64,000 bases of DNA, taken from positions 17,846,185 to 17,910,184 of the forward strand of contig JAPWDM010000011.1 in assembly GCA_035578155.1 (NCBI GenBank), read 5' to 3'. Positions within the stretch are counted from its first letter, which is position 1. Every line of letters begins with the position of its first letter. The stretch comes from Brachynemurus nebulosus. Lineage: Eukaryota; Arthropoda; Insecta; Neuroptera; Myrmeleontidae. The position numbers were made by a program, and so were the translations under genes. The notes beneath the pieces are model-generated. The model searched no databases and had not been told where the DNA came from. It saw nothing but the letters and a program-made list of their open reading frames with translations. This document shows positions 38,401 to 49,426 of the stretch, in pieces.

Positions 38401-40724
38401 TGAAATTAGGGATTTTTTCATCCTAATATTCAAATTATTTTCTGGGTACTGGGTAGTCTCATGCTAGCACAGTGAAGTCTCCGTCGTATGCCACATCCGT
38501 TGCATCATACCCTTTTCTTTAAAGTAAAGGGACGTAGTATCCTGAAGTATTTTAGGATTTCGAATTCCAATGCTAATCTCGATATTGACAGTTTAATTAA
38601 CACTTTCGGTTGTGCCGGAGATGGAAAAAATTTAAATTTCTTATCTGAAAAATTTCTTGTCTTTATATTTTCGAAGTTGAAGTTAAACGAAACTTTCAAG
38701 ATTTCTTATTATCATTGGAAATTAAATTCTAGTTTATGCCTTGTCAAAATAACAATAAAAATCCAAAAATATGGGTTTCTGTATAATCTTGGGTACCACT
38801 GATAGCCTCGATACTGATACTCGATTGGATTCGAAAAATTTACATTTTAGGTGGGAAAAAACTTTTCAGTAAAGTTTGAGAAAATCTTAAATATTGTCTG
38901 GGAAATTAAGGGAAATTTGAGCTTAAGAAAAAGTGGTCACCCTGATCAGACACCAAAAGAATGATATTTATTTTTTTAAATTGCATTAAAAAAATTTTAA
39001 GGGAATTTCTCAATGTAACTTACTGAATTTTTTGCACATAGAAAATCACCATAAACAAGACCTAAAAATTAAAATTTAGTATGGATAAGTTCAGAAATGC
39101 ATGCAAAAAAAAATTAATTTTGCATCATATACTTAGACATTCGATACACATCAAAACTAAATAAATAGCGTATCCAAAAAATTCAGTGATGTTTTGTCTT
39201 GAAGCTATTTATAAGGCGCATTGCGTCTTTTTATTTTATAGTAGTCTGAAATTATGGAAAATAAATGCGAAGACAGTATTAATATAAATATTATCTATAT
39301 CTAGTTCTTTCAAAAACATCAAACTTGAAAATAATATTAGCATCGTGTCATACTGCATGTTATACTGCGTCAATGTGGTAAAATTTCTGAACTTATTCTA
39401 TGTTTGTACGTGATATTTATCAACAAATTATTTTACTAATAAAAATTAATAACCATTGTTCGACATTTAAAAGGTTAAAAAGGTAATTTTTACCCATATT
39501 CTCTTTTAAGGGACTAATAATCTAAATAAAATTTAAATGTTACTAACACTAATGACTGAGTTTTTGTTATTAACACTATAAAGCCCGAGCACTTTCACAG
39601 TAAACTTCCCCAAAGGCCGACAATATATTTAAAGAAACTTTATATAAACAAACACATAAAATGATTCAACATGTGTATGTGTAAAGTAAACATACGTATA
39701 TATTTTTATCAATAAAAGGAAGTAAAATAATAAACTTTCGTTATTCTAAAAATTAATCGCAGTCGGCCTCTGGGGTTGTTTTGATTATTTTCGGATGCCG
39801 AAAACGTGGGACTGAAAGTGTTAATTTAAAATATTTACTAGAAAAAATTTTATTTAAAATTTTTTTTCTAAAGTAATAGGCAGATTATTTTTTCTCAATA
39901 TAAACATGCGAAAACAGTAAAACATTTTACTAAACACCATTTTACTCATTTAAATTTGTGACATGTTTCGATCAATTATAATTAACAGAAATATTGATCG
40001 AAACATGTCAGAAAATTAAATAAAATGGTATTCTGTGAAATTATTTGTTTTATTACTTTTAAACTGATCTGCTCGAAAAATTACAGTTAAACCAGTGAGT
40101 GCAGTTTTTTCTTTTTTCTCAATTTTATAAAATTATTTTTCGTTTTTCAAAAATATATTACATAAAAATATAAATTTAATGTTTTAAATATTTATTATTT
40201 TGAAAAGAACATGATTGATAACACTGCTTATTTCATTATTTGCAGCGTTGTCCGATTCACGAAAATTGCACTCACTGGATCCGCGTCCCTGTCATCTGTG
40301 CGGTCGTGTGTACAGTAATCTATCCAATCTTCGTCAACATATGCGTCTAATACATCATCCGCAAACGGTTGTATGTCCGTACTGTGGCAAGCAATTTAAA
40401 ACAACACTATACATGAAACGGCATCTTGTCATTTATCATAACGTCACGTCCGATCAACGAGCAGCTCAACAACATGCTCAAAACACTGTCACAACTAACA
40501 TCGCCGAAAATAAAAACACATTTCACACGATACAGAATAATAATTCGGCAAATACAAAAAATAATTTAACCATATCAAATAATTACCAATGCGATATTAA
40601 TAAAAAGAATAATATACAACAAAATTCCGGTGAAACGATTATTTTTTATAATAACACGATTAACAATAACACAGAAACCGTATTTACCTGTCAAAAAGAA
40701 AATGTCTCTTTTCAACAATTATAA
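26271..40724 (+). CDS. BTB/POZ transcription factor, TTK/Broad/Abrupt class, alternative C-termini
   Basis: Exons: 26271-26462, 29173-29367, 31349-31892, optional 38142-38198, then 40246-40724 (zinc-finger isoform, 488 aa, or 469 without the cassette). The alternative is a direct join of 31892 to 35299-35600 (410 aa). Residues 1-120 are a BTB/POZ domain of the insect TTK type, with [42 protein letters not shown] and [12 protein letters not shown] disordered linker follows, rich in S, T, N and Q, with PPPPKR and acidic stretches. It resembles Broad/Abrupt more than Lola or Fruitless, but I cannot name the orthologue. Known members dimerise through BTB and bind DNA by C-terminal fingers chosen by alternative splicing. 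Introns 1 to 3 carry several MITEs. Confidence 0.9.
26640..26801. mobile_element. Palindromic MITE/hairpin in intron 1
   Basis: AGCAGCTTCCACATTCTCGC at the left pairs with GCGAGAATGTGGAAGCTGCT at the right; the arms continue to about 34 bp with few mismatches (CGAGGTTGGACGAG / CGTCCAACTTCGG). It lies 180 bp after exon 1, in sense orientation in the pre-mRNA, and is GC-richer than its surroundings. The 138-codon frame over it is not protein-like. Confidence 0.75.
27398..27656. mobile_element. hAT-like MITE, 259 bp, in intron 1
   Basis: The ends are CAGGGATTCCCAAACT and AGTTTGGGAATCCCCG, the classic hAT-type terminus. Flanking octamers ggctattt and agctatcg match at 5 of 8 positions, consistent with an aged 8-bp duplication. 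Inside are short GGCGCC blocks and no transposase. Confidence 0.75.
28038..28907. mobile_element. TTAA-flanked MITE in intron 1, 870 bp
   Basis: The ends GGGGAGAGTTCA and TGAACTCCTCCC are inverted and bordered by TTAA (28034-28037 and 28908-28911). It contains a C run at about 28238-28252. Its GGGGAG terminus is shared with 20630-21381, so the two may be related families. No transposase frame. Confidence 0.7.
29173..29367 (+). CDS. BTB gene coding exon 2 (second half of BTB)
   Basis: 65 codons, phase 0 at both ends, acceptor TTTTTCTAG and donor AAG|GTACGT. It encodes [19 protein letters not shown], then [14 protein letters not shown] and [14 protein letters not shown], completing the BTB fold. 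It joins exon 1 exactly at the conserved KELFK/SNPCTHP boundary. Confidence 0.93.
30052..30435. mobile_element. TA-flanked MITE in intron 2, 384 bp
   Basis: The ends GGGTAAATGGTATAGTTATT and AATAACTATACCGTTTACCC are inverted, with TA on both sides (30050-30051 and 30436-30437). The 60-codon frame at 30070-30252 is Lys-rich and has no recognisable domain. Confidence 0.75.
30446..30766. mobile_element. hAT-like MITE in intron 2, 321 bp
   Basis: Begins CAAGGTGGCGAT and ends ATCGCCACCCTG, followed inward by repeated 'gtcaggaaatttt'-type words on both sides. Flanking octamers tattatac and tatatata match at 6 of 8. Confidence 0.6.
31349..31892 (+). CDS. BTB gene coding exon 3 (linker)
   Basis: Follows acceptor TTTTTACAG; 544 nt, ending in phase 1 at CAAG|GTATAT. 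It encodes a low-complexity linker of 181 residues: Asn/Thr/Gln-rich start, [24 protein letters not shown], and an acidic end with [14 protein letters not shown]. That last motif contains K in an acidic setting (P-K-T-E-P-E), a plausible SUMO site. The phase-1 end fits each candidate downstream exon. Confidence 0.88.
31910..34220. other. Intron 3, proximal part; no coding seen
   Basis: Contains a patch of CGTCTGTC-like words (about 32440-32470) typical of old interspersed repeats, and palindromic TTGCAAGTATACTTGCATG-like words around 32770-32830. No domain-bearing frame. Confidence 0.45.
34228..35056. mobile_element. Degenerate hAT element in intron 3
   Basis: The ends CAGTGGTTCCCAAA and TTTGGGAACCACTG are perfect hAT-type inverted termini. 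AGTTAGAA near the left and AGTTAGAT at the right may be the 8-bp duplication, separated from the left end by two extra bases. Just inside are GGGGTCC repeats on both ends. The body carries a decayed transposase C-terminus (34608-34819). Confidence 0.7.
34608..34819 (+). pseudogene. hAT transposase C-terminal remnant
   Basis: The plus frame ends [20 protein letters not shown], then H, a stop codon (TAG), and in the same frame VYPSH. hAT transposases of the ZBED/SCAN-associated type end in a comparable LR...SI.P.IE.L....Q..PSH motif, so the TAG is best read as a mutated Gln codon. The upstream part ([13 protein letters not shown]) is not clearly related. The element is dead. Confidence 0.6.
35299..35600 (+). 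CDS. BTB gene alternative 3' exon: Myb/SANT-like domain
   Basis: Acceptor TTTATTTCAG at 35298, phase matching exon 3 (G + GT). It encodes about 99 residues from [20 protein letters not shown] through [13 protein letters not shown] and [15 protein letters not shown] to [12 protein letters not shown] and a TAA. The layout (acidic-aromatic helix, KxxAxxxxxxxFN, basic third helix) resembles the zeste/MADF group of Myb/SANT-like DNA-binding domains, although the usual Trp residues are not all there. It would give a 410-residue BTB protein with a non-zinc-finger DNA-binding end. The splice and frame are clear; the domain assignment is tentative. Confidence 0.7.
35982..36265. repeat. Direct repeat of about 90 bp (two units)
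   Basis: ATGACAAAGGAAAAGAGACA near 35982 recurs as ATGACAAAAAGGAAAAGACA at about 36181, and both continue with an ATTTTG-TTTCATTT-TTGCAT block. An inverted AATGAAGCAAAATTAGA lies between. Confidence 0.5.
36279..37830. repeat. Dispersed repeat, copy B, interrupted by about 1.1 kb
   Basis: Blocks 36279-36420 and 37555-37830 are the reverse complement of parts of 7360-7880. The inserted DNA (about 36425-37550) is GC-richer and has small hairpins built on TGCGGGA at both ends: ATGCGGGAGAAGTAC with GTACTCTTCCCGCAT at 36437-36513, and GTGCGGGA with TCCCGCAC at 37420-37480. The insert's frames (36525-36719, 37067-37282) show no domain. Confidence 0.55.
38142..38198 (+). CDS. BTB gene cassette exon, 57 nt
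   Basis: Acceptor GTATTCTAG and donor CAAG|GTAAGC. Phase 1 at both ends, so it can be included or skipped without changing frame. It adds 19 residues ([18 protein letters not shown] plus the junction Gly). The split-codon phase matches both exon 3 and the zinc-finger exon, which supports it being real. Confidence 0.7.
38353..38943. mobile_element. Probable hAT-like element
   Basis: TAGGGTGGCCACTTTCTGGA at the left and AAAGTGGTCACCCTG at the right are inverted. The words 'gggaaattaaggg' and 'aaattaggg' inside both ends recall the 30446-30766 element. No clear 8-bp duplication. The two frames inside (38488-38802 plus, 38505-38699 minus) are not recognisable proteins. Confidence 0.5.
40246..40724 (+). 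CDS. BTB gene 3' exon: two C2H2 zinc fingers
   Basis: Acceptor TTATTTGCAG, split codon completed with CG to give Ala. After [11 protein letters not shown] come finger 1, [17 protein letters not shown], and finger 2, [17 protein letters not shown]. Both are C-x2-C-x12-H-x4-H, spaced as in BTB-ZF pairs of the Broad/Lola/Abrupt type. An Asn- and Gln-rich tail of about 90 residues (NNTINNNT and similar) ends at TAA. AATAAA follows at 40783. Confidence 0.92.
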
Positions 40725-40782
40725 AATAATTGCTAAATTTTATTCGATAAATTATTAAATGTGATACGTGATTAAAAGTTTG

Positions 40783-40788
40783 AATAAA
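40783..40788 (+). terminator. Poly(A) signal candidate for the zinc-finger isoform
   Basis: AATAAA lies 59 bases after the stop codon and is followed by GT-rich sequence (GTTGTGTGAATGAATGTG). In AT-rich DNA this motif is common, so it is only likely. Confidence 0.5.
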
Positions 40789-41035
40789 GTTGTGTGAATG
40801 AATGTGAAAGATTTCGCTAATAAGGAAAGGTATTCAGGTGATTCACTATTTTGATGAAACTTGGTGTATGTATAGTCTGTTAAAGAAAACTAATTTATAA
40901 TAGTTAAAACAAATTTATATTCAAAGAAACTAAGCTAGACTATCAAACTCCTATTAAAAAGTGTGTTCAGATTCATTGTAGTTCTGATACCGAAAACTGA
41001 TGTCTCTAGTGTCAAATTCAAACGGTCGGTAAAGC

Positions 41036-41312
41036 TTTTCACACAATCAATGAAATAAGAAATAAGGTGTGTGCCATCCAGTCACGTTGAATGAAACTTT
41101 AACGTGACTGCTCATAGGTATATGTATTTAGGTATTTTTGTAGATTAAAAGTCATGAAAAAATAATGTTTGTGATGACTTTTTTGTCACTAGTTGAAAAA
41201 AATCACGAATTATGACGCTCAAAAATACCTACATATTTATATCTATGAGCCGTTAAAGTTCCATTCAACGTCACTAGATGGCACACTCCTTGTATCTTAT
41301 TTCTTATTTCAT
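41036..41312. mobile_element. Palindromic MITE (CACACAATCAATG family), copy 1
   Basis: ACACAATCAATGAAATAAGA, CATCCAGTCACGTTGAATG and GACTGCTCATAGGTAT on the left are mirrored on the right by ATGAGCCGTTAAAGTT and TTCAACGTCACTAGATGGC. The right terminus is truncated after TTATTTCATTG. Other copies: 51428-52424, 55110-55417 and 57814-58111. Confidence 0.75.
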
Positions 41313-41441
41313 TGCGCTCATTTTGAATCAATTTGCACTTGTTTTGAATCACATTTGGCTTTGATTTTGACACTTTGGTATATTCCTGTCTCACTTTCCA
41401 TGTTTTAGAGAGAAGGGTCAAGTATTAGCGTTCGGTATATA

Positions 41442-42355
41442 CAGCCCCGGATCTACAATTTTTTAGAACCGGGGCAAAAACTTGAAGATGGCGCCCCCCT
41501 CTCCAACGTTTGACATAAGTTGTCAAAAAAACTCATAAGTATATAAGTCCTTTACAAAACTCTTATTTTTCTCGTTACGGCAATGATAAAAATTGAGGGT
41601 CTTGTAAAGGATCAATATAGGTACAAATTGATTTTTTATTTTAATAAATCTACTCCGAAAGCACTGCAAGTTGTGCAAATTTCAAAATTTTATCACCAGC
41701 CCCGTCAGAGATACAGGGGCGCAAATTTCTAAAATTTGGAAAAAAGTCAGTTTTCGGAAGTTTGTAAAAATTAAAGGATACAAGTTTCACAATTGAAATA
41801 GTGTGTATTTGTTTCATAATGGGTAGTTGTACCTGTGTACAGCTATTCTTATAAAAAATACTAAGAGGTTTAAAACATTTCTTCTATAAGAAAAAAAATG
41901 TTCAAATAGTGAATTTTGCTAAATTTTGATATCCAACTTTAGGTAAAGTTTTCTTATGGAAGGGACGAAAATAGGTTAAATATGAATATCACTTAATATA
42001 AAGAGTTGGTTATTACCTTTAAAATGGTTTTTATTTCAACCTTTTAGGATGAACGGTTTATGAAATATGTGCTTTGGCATAAATGGCTGCAAACACAAAA
42101 TCGGCGCAAATTGGGAAACAAAAATGGCTACCACGCTTAAACAGTTCAAGATAATTTTTTTAAGAATTGTTCTCAGTACTTCAAATATAATGTAGAAACA
42201 ACTGGAAGAATATTAATTTTTTCTAAAATGGTCGAGCAACCAAATTTTTTTTTAGACCATTTGATATAGACCGACCTAGTATGATATTGGCGTCCCCTGA
42301 AGCTGACGCCCGGAGCAGGGGCCCCGATTCGCCCTCCCCCCTAGATCCGGGCCTG
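41442..42355. mobile_element. hAT-like element with perfect 8-bp duplication
   Basis: The ends CAGCCCCGGATCTA and TAGATCCGGGCCTG are flanked by an exact GGTATATA duplication (41434-41441 and 42356-42363). It is 914 bp, with GC-rich ends (GGCGCCCCCC near the left, GGGGCCCCGATTCGCC near the right) and an AT-rich non-coding body. Confidence 0.85.
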
Positions 42356-43129
42356 GGTATATATCGTACACAGTATACGATGTATACCGAACGCTAATAC
42401 TTGACCCTTCTCTCTAGAACATGGAAAGTGAGACAGGAATATACAAAAATGTCAAAAGCAAGCCAAATGTGATTCAAAACAACCGCAAATTGATTCAGAA
42501 CGAGAGTAAGCGGCTTTGGCTTACGCCGATACGAATCGGCCTAATATTGATTCTGTAAAAGGCATAACAGTTGAACGAATTAATACCTTAATGGTTTGTG
42601 ACGTCGTAAAACGTCAAGTGAAACCTTACTAACTCATATACCACATCGTGTGACGTCAACAATTTCATTTAAAGTATATTAGCTTTCAGTAGTGTACCAG
42701 TTGGGGGTTTTTCATTACAGGTTATGACCATCATGCTGTTAAGAAATGTATTACTGAATCCAGTCAGTAGATGACACAATTATAAACTTAGCAAAGAAGC
42801 GTTCAAGCATCATATTTAGGCCTGACTTAAGGACTTTGGTAGACAGGCTTAGTACTAATCATTCGTATCCGTTATTTGCACGATAAAACTTACGTTTAAT
42901 TATATTCACCAAAATAGTACGTTTGAATGTTTTTTTAAAGTTCATAGATATGCCATCTACTGGCTAGATTCACAAGCACATCTACTTCGTTAAACTGTTA
43001 CCGATCACTTAAATTCGACAATAGCGACATGTGTTTTCGGTATCAGAATTACAATGAAACTATAGACACACTTTTTTAACATGATTTTGATAGTCTAGTT
43101 TAGTCAATAGTCGTTGGTTTCTGTGTGTA

Positions 43130-46100
43130 AATCCAAGGCTGGAGCTACTGGAAGAGCTGTTCAGATAAAATTAGTTAATGTTTTTTCTTTGTTTGTTATA
43201 GTTTTCGAATAATCAAACAAAATTTAAATTTTGCCATAACTTGAAGGGGTTTCCTAAAAGACTACAAAGACTTCTAAAAAAATAGGTGCCCGTTTTTTTT
43301 TTGTTTTTTTTTTTTTTTTTTTTTTGTTTTTTTTTTTTAACCAATTTCCAGATTGGAATTGATCTATTCTTTGTACTATACATACACTAAGTTTCATAAA
43401 AATTATGAATTATCACTTGAGTACCTTTCCTTGTAAGAGACTGAAATCATGGTTATAAAGGGTGTAGTTTGAATATGTGCAAGAAAAATCTGTAATAATT
43501 TCTTGAATTTTTTCATGAATATAAGCTTTTATGATTTTTCTAAAATCATTTCGATTTGGAAAGCGCGAATCAGTGATTATATTTAAGTCGGAATCTTTCT
43601 CCGAAATCATTAAAATTTTGGGACGAGTAGAATAGATGTTATACAGGTGACTTTTGATTAGAGGGGGATCAAAGTAGATAGAGAAAGGTACGCTACATCT
43701 GAGACCAAAATAAGCTTTTTTGCGCAGTTCACCATCTACGTCATAATACGTCACATATTTGAATTTTTAGAAAAAGCAACATTATAATTATTTAAATTTA
43801 AATTTACCGCTATGAGCAATTCACCGAATTCGCCATCCACGTCATCACAATCTGCGCGTCGGCATACCTTTCTTCATCTACTTTGAGTGGGATAGTAAGT
43901 TACATGATTGTTCGAAACACTTCTCATATTCCTTTGTTTTGACAAAAAGTTCTTACCGTTGCTTTTTAAACGGTTTAAAATTATTTTCCGTATATGTATA
44001 ATTACTATGCTATCTCTGCCACCCCATTTAGGCCGTCTATTGTACCCTATGAAAGAGAAATTATGAAAAATTACTTACAATTTGATTTGAAAGTAATATA
44101 TTATTAAAAGTTTCATTAGAATCATCACAAGGAGGTTTTTTTTTGTTAATGAAGAAAACCATAGCTTTGATAATGATTTTTCGAAGAGGAGGTAATGTCT
44201 CCTAATTTTTGAAAAGGAGTTCATGTCTCCATGGGCTCGATTAATCAGTTTATTTAGCTTGTCTAGCTCAGTTAAACTTTTCGTGTTATACATATTCATT
44301 TAGTGGAAATAAATTACTTAATTATAACTAATTGTTATGAAATAATTCAAGAACTTCTTTCTAGAATTTGTTTTACATATATTTTATAAACACATCCTGT
44401 ATAGACCATGATTTAATTTGTGATATACGATTATTTATTCTGCTGAACGGTGATTATCACTTCTAAATGCTATTATTTAATTTTTACTTTGCCATAAAAT
44501 CGTTATTGCTATAAAATACTGTTAGTAAGCCAAATTTCGGTTCTATTTAAATATTTGAACTTAGGATAAAGGTTCGCAACAGTTTTTATTAATATTGGAA
44601 GTTTTCCCCCAATAAGCGTGTCATAGAGTACATGTCGTGTCAAAAGAATCTGCCAGATTCTTAACTGTTTCGATTTGAACTAACAGTAAATACATCACTG
44701 TAAAATTTGGTGACTATTTTAAATTTTTAATAGAAATACCGAATTAAAATCATAATTCATCAAGACAATTATTTTAAATTTCCTCTAAATTTAAGTAAAT
44801 CACTCACCATTGATATCACAGGAAATAAAATTTTATTTTTATGTCGTTTAGAATTAAGTAAAATTCTTCACCGTACTCTGAATCTTATTATTTTTTTTTT
44901 TAAATTAAAAAGAAATATAAACTTTTTGTGATATTAAACGTAAGTTGATATTAGTAAGTTTTTCTCATCAACTTTAATAAAAAGTAAATTAAATAGATGT
45001 GTACTGAAATAAAAACGCTAGTCCAAAATTTTAATTTATTCCGATTAAAATATCAATTTAATGCTAAAAGAAACTTTACAGTAAAATTCTTTAGGTTTTA
45101 CATCGAATGATATTCGTTAGGGAATTTGTAAAAAATTTATAATAATGAAAGAAATTAATTTAAAAGTTTTTAAGCGGGAGAATTTATATTTAAAGTTTTT
45201 TAGCGACTCTTTCTTGCTAACTATAACGCAACGCACTGTAGATTGTTTTGAGTACATAAAAGATCTCCATATTTGGTTAACTCACTTTTTGACTTAAAAT
45301 GTATTACGAATTTTAATTTTAATCTTCAGACATTCATAATTTGAATCTTCTAACTTGAGAAATGAATAACATTCACAAATTCATTTTATTTCTTATAGGT
45401 ATGTATGCAGCCACAATGGCTGCGCCATGACTAAAATTAAAATTAATCAAAATGGGTCAGTTATCATCTAAAGCTTGTAGTATTACCATTTAAATATCGT
45501 CTTGAACTTTATTTTTATTTATTATCTCTTCAAATTTAATTAACCATTATCAAAGATCTTTCTAAAATATTTAGAGCTATATTTACTCAGGAAAAGATGG
45601 CATCAGTTTGAAAAAAATTTTTCGAAATCGGTGAAAAAGTTAACCCTAATTTGTTTATAAAAAATTTATTTGTTAACCAGTTTGAAAAATCGTGCGTACC
45701 GTCCTTGATAATCTACCGCAGAAGAAAATTTCAAGTCGATCGGATTGCTCGGAAAATTGCTCAAGTTATCTTACCCACTATTTTGGGAAACATAGTTTCG
45801 AGAAAAATTCGTGTAAAGTTTCAAAACGTGTTTATCATTTTATGTTTTTTTGTAATAGATTTTGTAACTATTATTAACGCCATCTGTGAATCATTTATGA
45901 AAATGTAACTGACCTGTAATGAAAACAAGTTATCGACCTAGTTGAAAAATTTTAAAATGTTATGCGTAACAGAGCGGTGTTTTTGGAGCGCGAGAAGTTG
46001 TTTCAGAAATCGGATTCAAAACGATTTTTAAAATATTTCTCCAGTTATAATTCCTTTTGAATATCATGCTAGAGATTAAGTGAAAAGAATATCAAGATTT

Positions 46101-48750
46101 TTCGATAACGAAAAAATTGAAAGCAACAAATTCTATATTTGTGGTTCTCACAAATTATATTGCGAGGGGAAATGAATCGTTACTAATATTTACTAAATAA
46201 AAATTCGACGTAAATTATCCGTACTAAGGACAACAATATTTTAATCGGAACGAATTCGTATTAGAGAAACATTTAATATAAATTTTTTTCTAGATGTAAG
46301 GCACCTTTTTATTAGGAATTACGTTAGGATATTAAGGCATTGTATCAAAAAGTAATTTTGTGTGAAACTCAAACAAAAAAAGAAAAAATATTCTTCAAAT
46401 TAATATTAATTCACATTAAACTAAATATAATTTAAATAATTTACATATGAAATCAATTTAACCATCAGTATTATTTTGTGGCACAAATAATTTTGGATAT
46501 TCATAAAAGACTATTCGTTTTGATGCTGTCAATATTTCGCTTGAATGTAAACTTTATTTTGTTCAAATTTATGCTATACACATCACACCGTTTTATTTTA
46601 ACGGACCACATAAATGCAATAGTTATACAATGCTAATGTAAATTTTTTCACGGTTTACATTTGCAAAAATTTTCTCAGGATAACATGCCTTTCAATGGCG
46701 ACTGATATTTTTTTATGTCATCGTTGATTTACAGATGTTATTACAGATATTTATATTTAAAATACAATAGAAATGATATATTTATTATTGTTATACAGGT
46801 TTTATTAACAATTTTTACATAACAAATAGGGAAAGATTGAAAGTTCTAATACGTTTTATAAGATCACTAAGAATGATTCTAAAGGAAATTAGTGTAATAA
46901 ATTTGCTCAGTTTAATTTTTTTTCTAGGTAGCTCTACTCAGTTTCATTTCTAATGTGCTAGAAAATCTTTTACTATAGACGTGATTAAATCTTGAAAAAA
47001 AAAATAGGGACGAGGTAAAGAATGTTTTAACAAATATAATTGTCCTATCATGTGCAATAAAACTAATAATAATTATGTATCAAAGTAATTTTTTGTCTGT
47101 AGTAGAACATTTTTCTTTAGTTACTGAAAGCCGTTGATCGAAATGTGTTTATTTAACTGTTACTTTAACTGTTACTTTTTTAACTGGATTTGTTTATAGT
47201 TTGATTCAATATACGTTGTAAAACGCAAAAAAATCTTTCAGTGTCACTTTCAAAAACCTCTTTGTATACAGAGTGAATCATTTGAGAATTCGAGTAATCA
47301 TAATCATAACCTTTTGGTTATGAGTATCTGAGAAGAATCTTATACATATATGAAAGTACTAGATACAAAAGAGGATCAAAACGTCTAGTAAATACTTAAC
47401 TAGTTCCTCTAAATTATTATCCCTTTCAACGCTATGACACTAACTTTGTTTAAACGGCATTACTTTTTTTTGGCTGTAAATAAAGAGAAATGTTTAAAAA
47501 TAATTTAAGCGAAATTGGTTTAAAAAATAGTAAATAATTTTAAACTGCCGAAAATTTTGTTATTTAAATTTGTTATTTTAAATAAACCACAATGACTTTT
47601 TTCAATTGAGTCAGTTTTGTCAGTTTCATTAAATTTAAATGCTTTAATAGAAAAAGTAGTTTTCTTTTTACTATTAAACAATTTACGATGTTTGAAACAA
47701 GGTTTATTTGCTGTAAGCATATATGTACTACTACTATATAGCTAATCGTGTAAAGAAATAAGCGAAAACACTACAGTACCGACGATCTGTTTGTTTCACT
47801 TCAGCAGTAAGTACATAGTACCTTATGCGCATATGTAAGATTCAAATTATTAAATATTGACAGAATCGTCGCACTTGCGCACAATAGGCTACGTCCCTCA
47901 TTCTGTTTCACTCTTACCGTGACCCTGCCACTTATAGACGTTAGCCATATAGAAGTATTACATATATGGCTGTAAGAAAATTATATGGAAAATTCCGACT
48001 TTTCTGTAAATTCATGTTGAAATTTTTTTTTAACTTTAATATAAAATTGTTTAGGACCATATTTTAAGAATTTTCAATTCTCTCAATACATTTAGTTATC
48101 ATTTTAAAAAAAAGGTAGGTTTATTTTATAAGGCCAAAACGGATAATAATTCAGAAAAACTAATTACTAAACCTTTTGGCCCTCTTTCGTATCGACAACT
48201 TTTTTAAACAGCAAATTAGAAATTTCAATATTTTCTTATAATGACTGATAAAGCCATAGAATCAGCTATAGTTTATACTGAATGATTTACTTTTTTTTTC
48301 ATTTGATGCTGTTAATTTGATCTTTTTAATATTTATAAAATAAATAATTCACAAAACTTATATGGTTTTTTTATTTTTTGTAATTTCTTTCAGTTGTGTA
48401 TATGAAGCTTTACATATCGCAGTTTTAAAATATGTGTGTTGGAAATATTACTATCATCTATTCTATTAATATTAATCCATTACCCGTCCCGAATTCTGTG
48501 GGACAGTCTCGGAAATACAGTTGCTGTCCAGCACTGAAATTTTTAAAATAGTCTCGGAATGGGTCTAATGCGTTCTGGAAGCCCCGCGTTTCGTAAATTG
48601 GAAATAATAAATAAATTTTTTTTCTTTTTAAATTCAATTTTTTTGGAAAATATATATGAATAAAAATAAGGTCGAAGATTTATATTGTCCCGTACTGACT
48701 AGTCAAAAAGTTGACCGCTTTATTAAATGCCTTTTTAACCGAAAGAAAGT
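43130..48750. other. Intergenic DNA between the two genes, no gene seen
   Basis: The 113-codon minus frame at 43413-43754 lies in repeat-like DNA: its start region (GACGTAGATGGTGAACTGCG) has an imperfect relative at 43800-43860. The paired plus frames at 45651-45908 overlap each other in two registers and look like repeat noise. A long T tract lies at about 43290-43340. Confidence 0.5.
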
Positions 48751-49426
48751 GTTTATGGCACTGCACATACGGCAATTTCACCCATTTAGTGCGACAAAAA
48801 TAATTTTTTTTTTAGTATAAAAAAAACCAAATATTTTTCTTACTAATTATTATAAAATAACATACTTTAAATCATTATTGTGATATGTGAGCACGTATTA
48901 TGGGCGAAAACTAAAAAGAAGTTTTTTATATACATTTGCATTTATCTTTGTCTATCATATTAATAAATAGAAGTTTACTCACTCACTCATATAAAAACAT
49001 AATCAGTAAAATACATAAGCTGAGCATATACTACTTGCTTACATTTTTGTAAGAGTTTACTCAACTTGCTTAAAAAAATGTGAGCATTTACTCTGCATTG
49101 TGAGACTTTGCTCAAGTAGGTATGAATATATTGTTATATACACATACATATACACATTTTGAATACACGTAGGTAAACCTTGATATCATAAATAAACTGG
49201 ACAATAGAATTACCATCCATCTTTTACATAGTTCTCTTTCAATAATAGCGGGTTTACATTTGCAATGATTTGCTGGCGCCACTTTTAAGTTTGCATGTCT
49301 GTAAAGTTCACACTACTTGCACGTCCGTTTATACATGATTTGTATGGTATATATTTTGGTAATTACTACGCGGGTCACAAATGGCTGAATTGGATAAATA
49401 ACTGTCATATATAGCTTTCATTTGTA

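Larger units (their letters stand above)
40925..43120. mobile_element. Outer foldback element with a MITE and a hAT element inserted
   Basis: About 110 bp at 40925-41035 (AAGTGTGT, CTGATACCGAAAAC, GGTCGGTAA) is mirrored at about 43010-43120. A second arm block at 41313-41433 (TTGAATCAATTTGC, GGTATATTCCTGTCTCACTT, AGAGAGAAGGGTCAAGTATT) is mirrored at 42370-42505. A palindromic MITE (about 41036-41312) splits the left arm and a hAT element sits at the centre. The right arm carries an extra, unpaired stretch of about 480 bp. Confidence 0.65.

Noticed and set aside
43413..43754. 113-residue minus frame between the two genes
   Set aside because: No recognisable domain. The DNA at its start has an imperfect relative at 43800-43860, so it looks like repeat sequence. 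I cannot exclude a small lineage-specific gene.
45651..45908. 85- and 61-residue plus frames in overlapping registers
   Set aside because: Both registers are open over the same DNA, with a composition typical of non-coding interspersed repeats.
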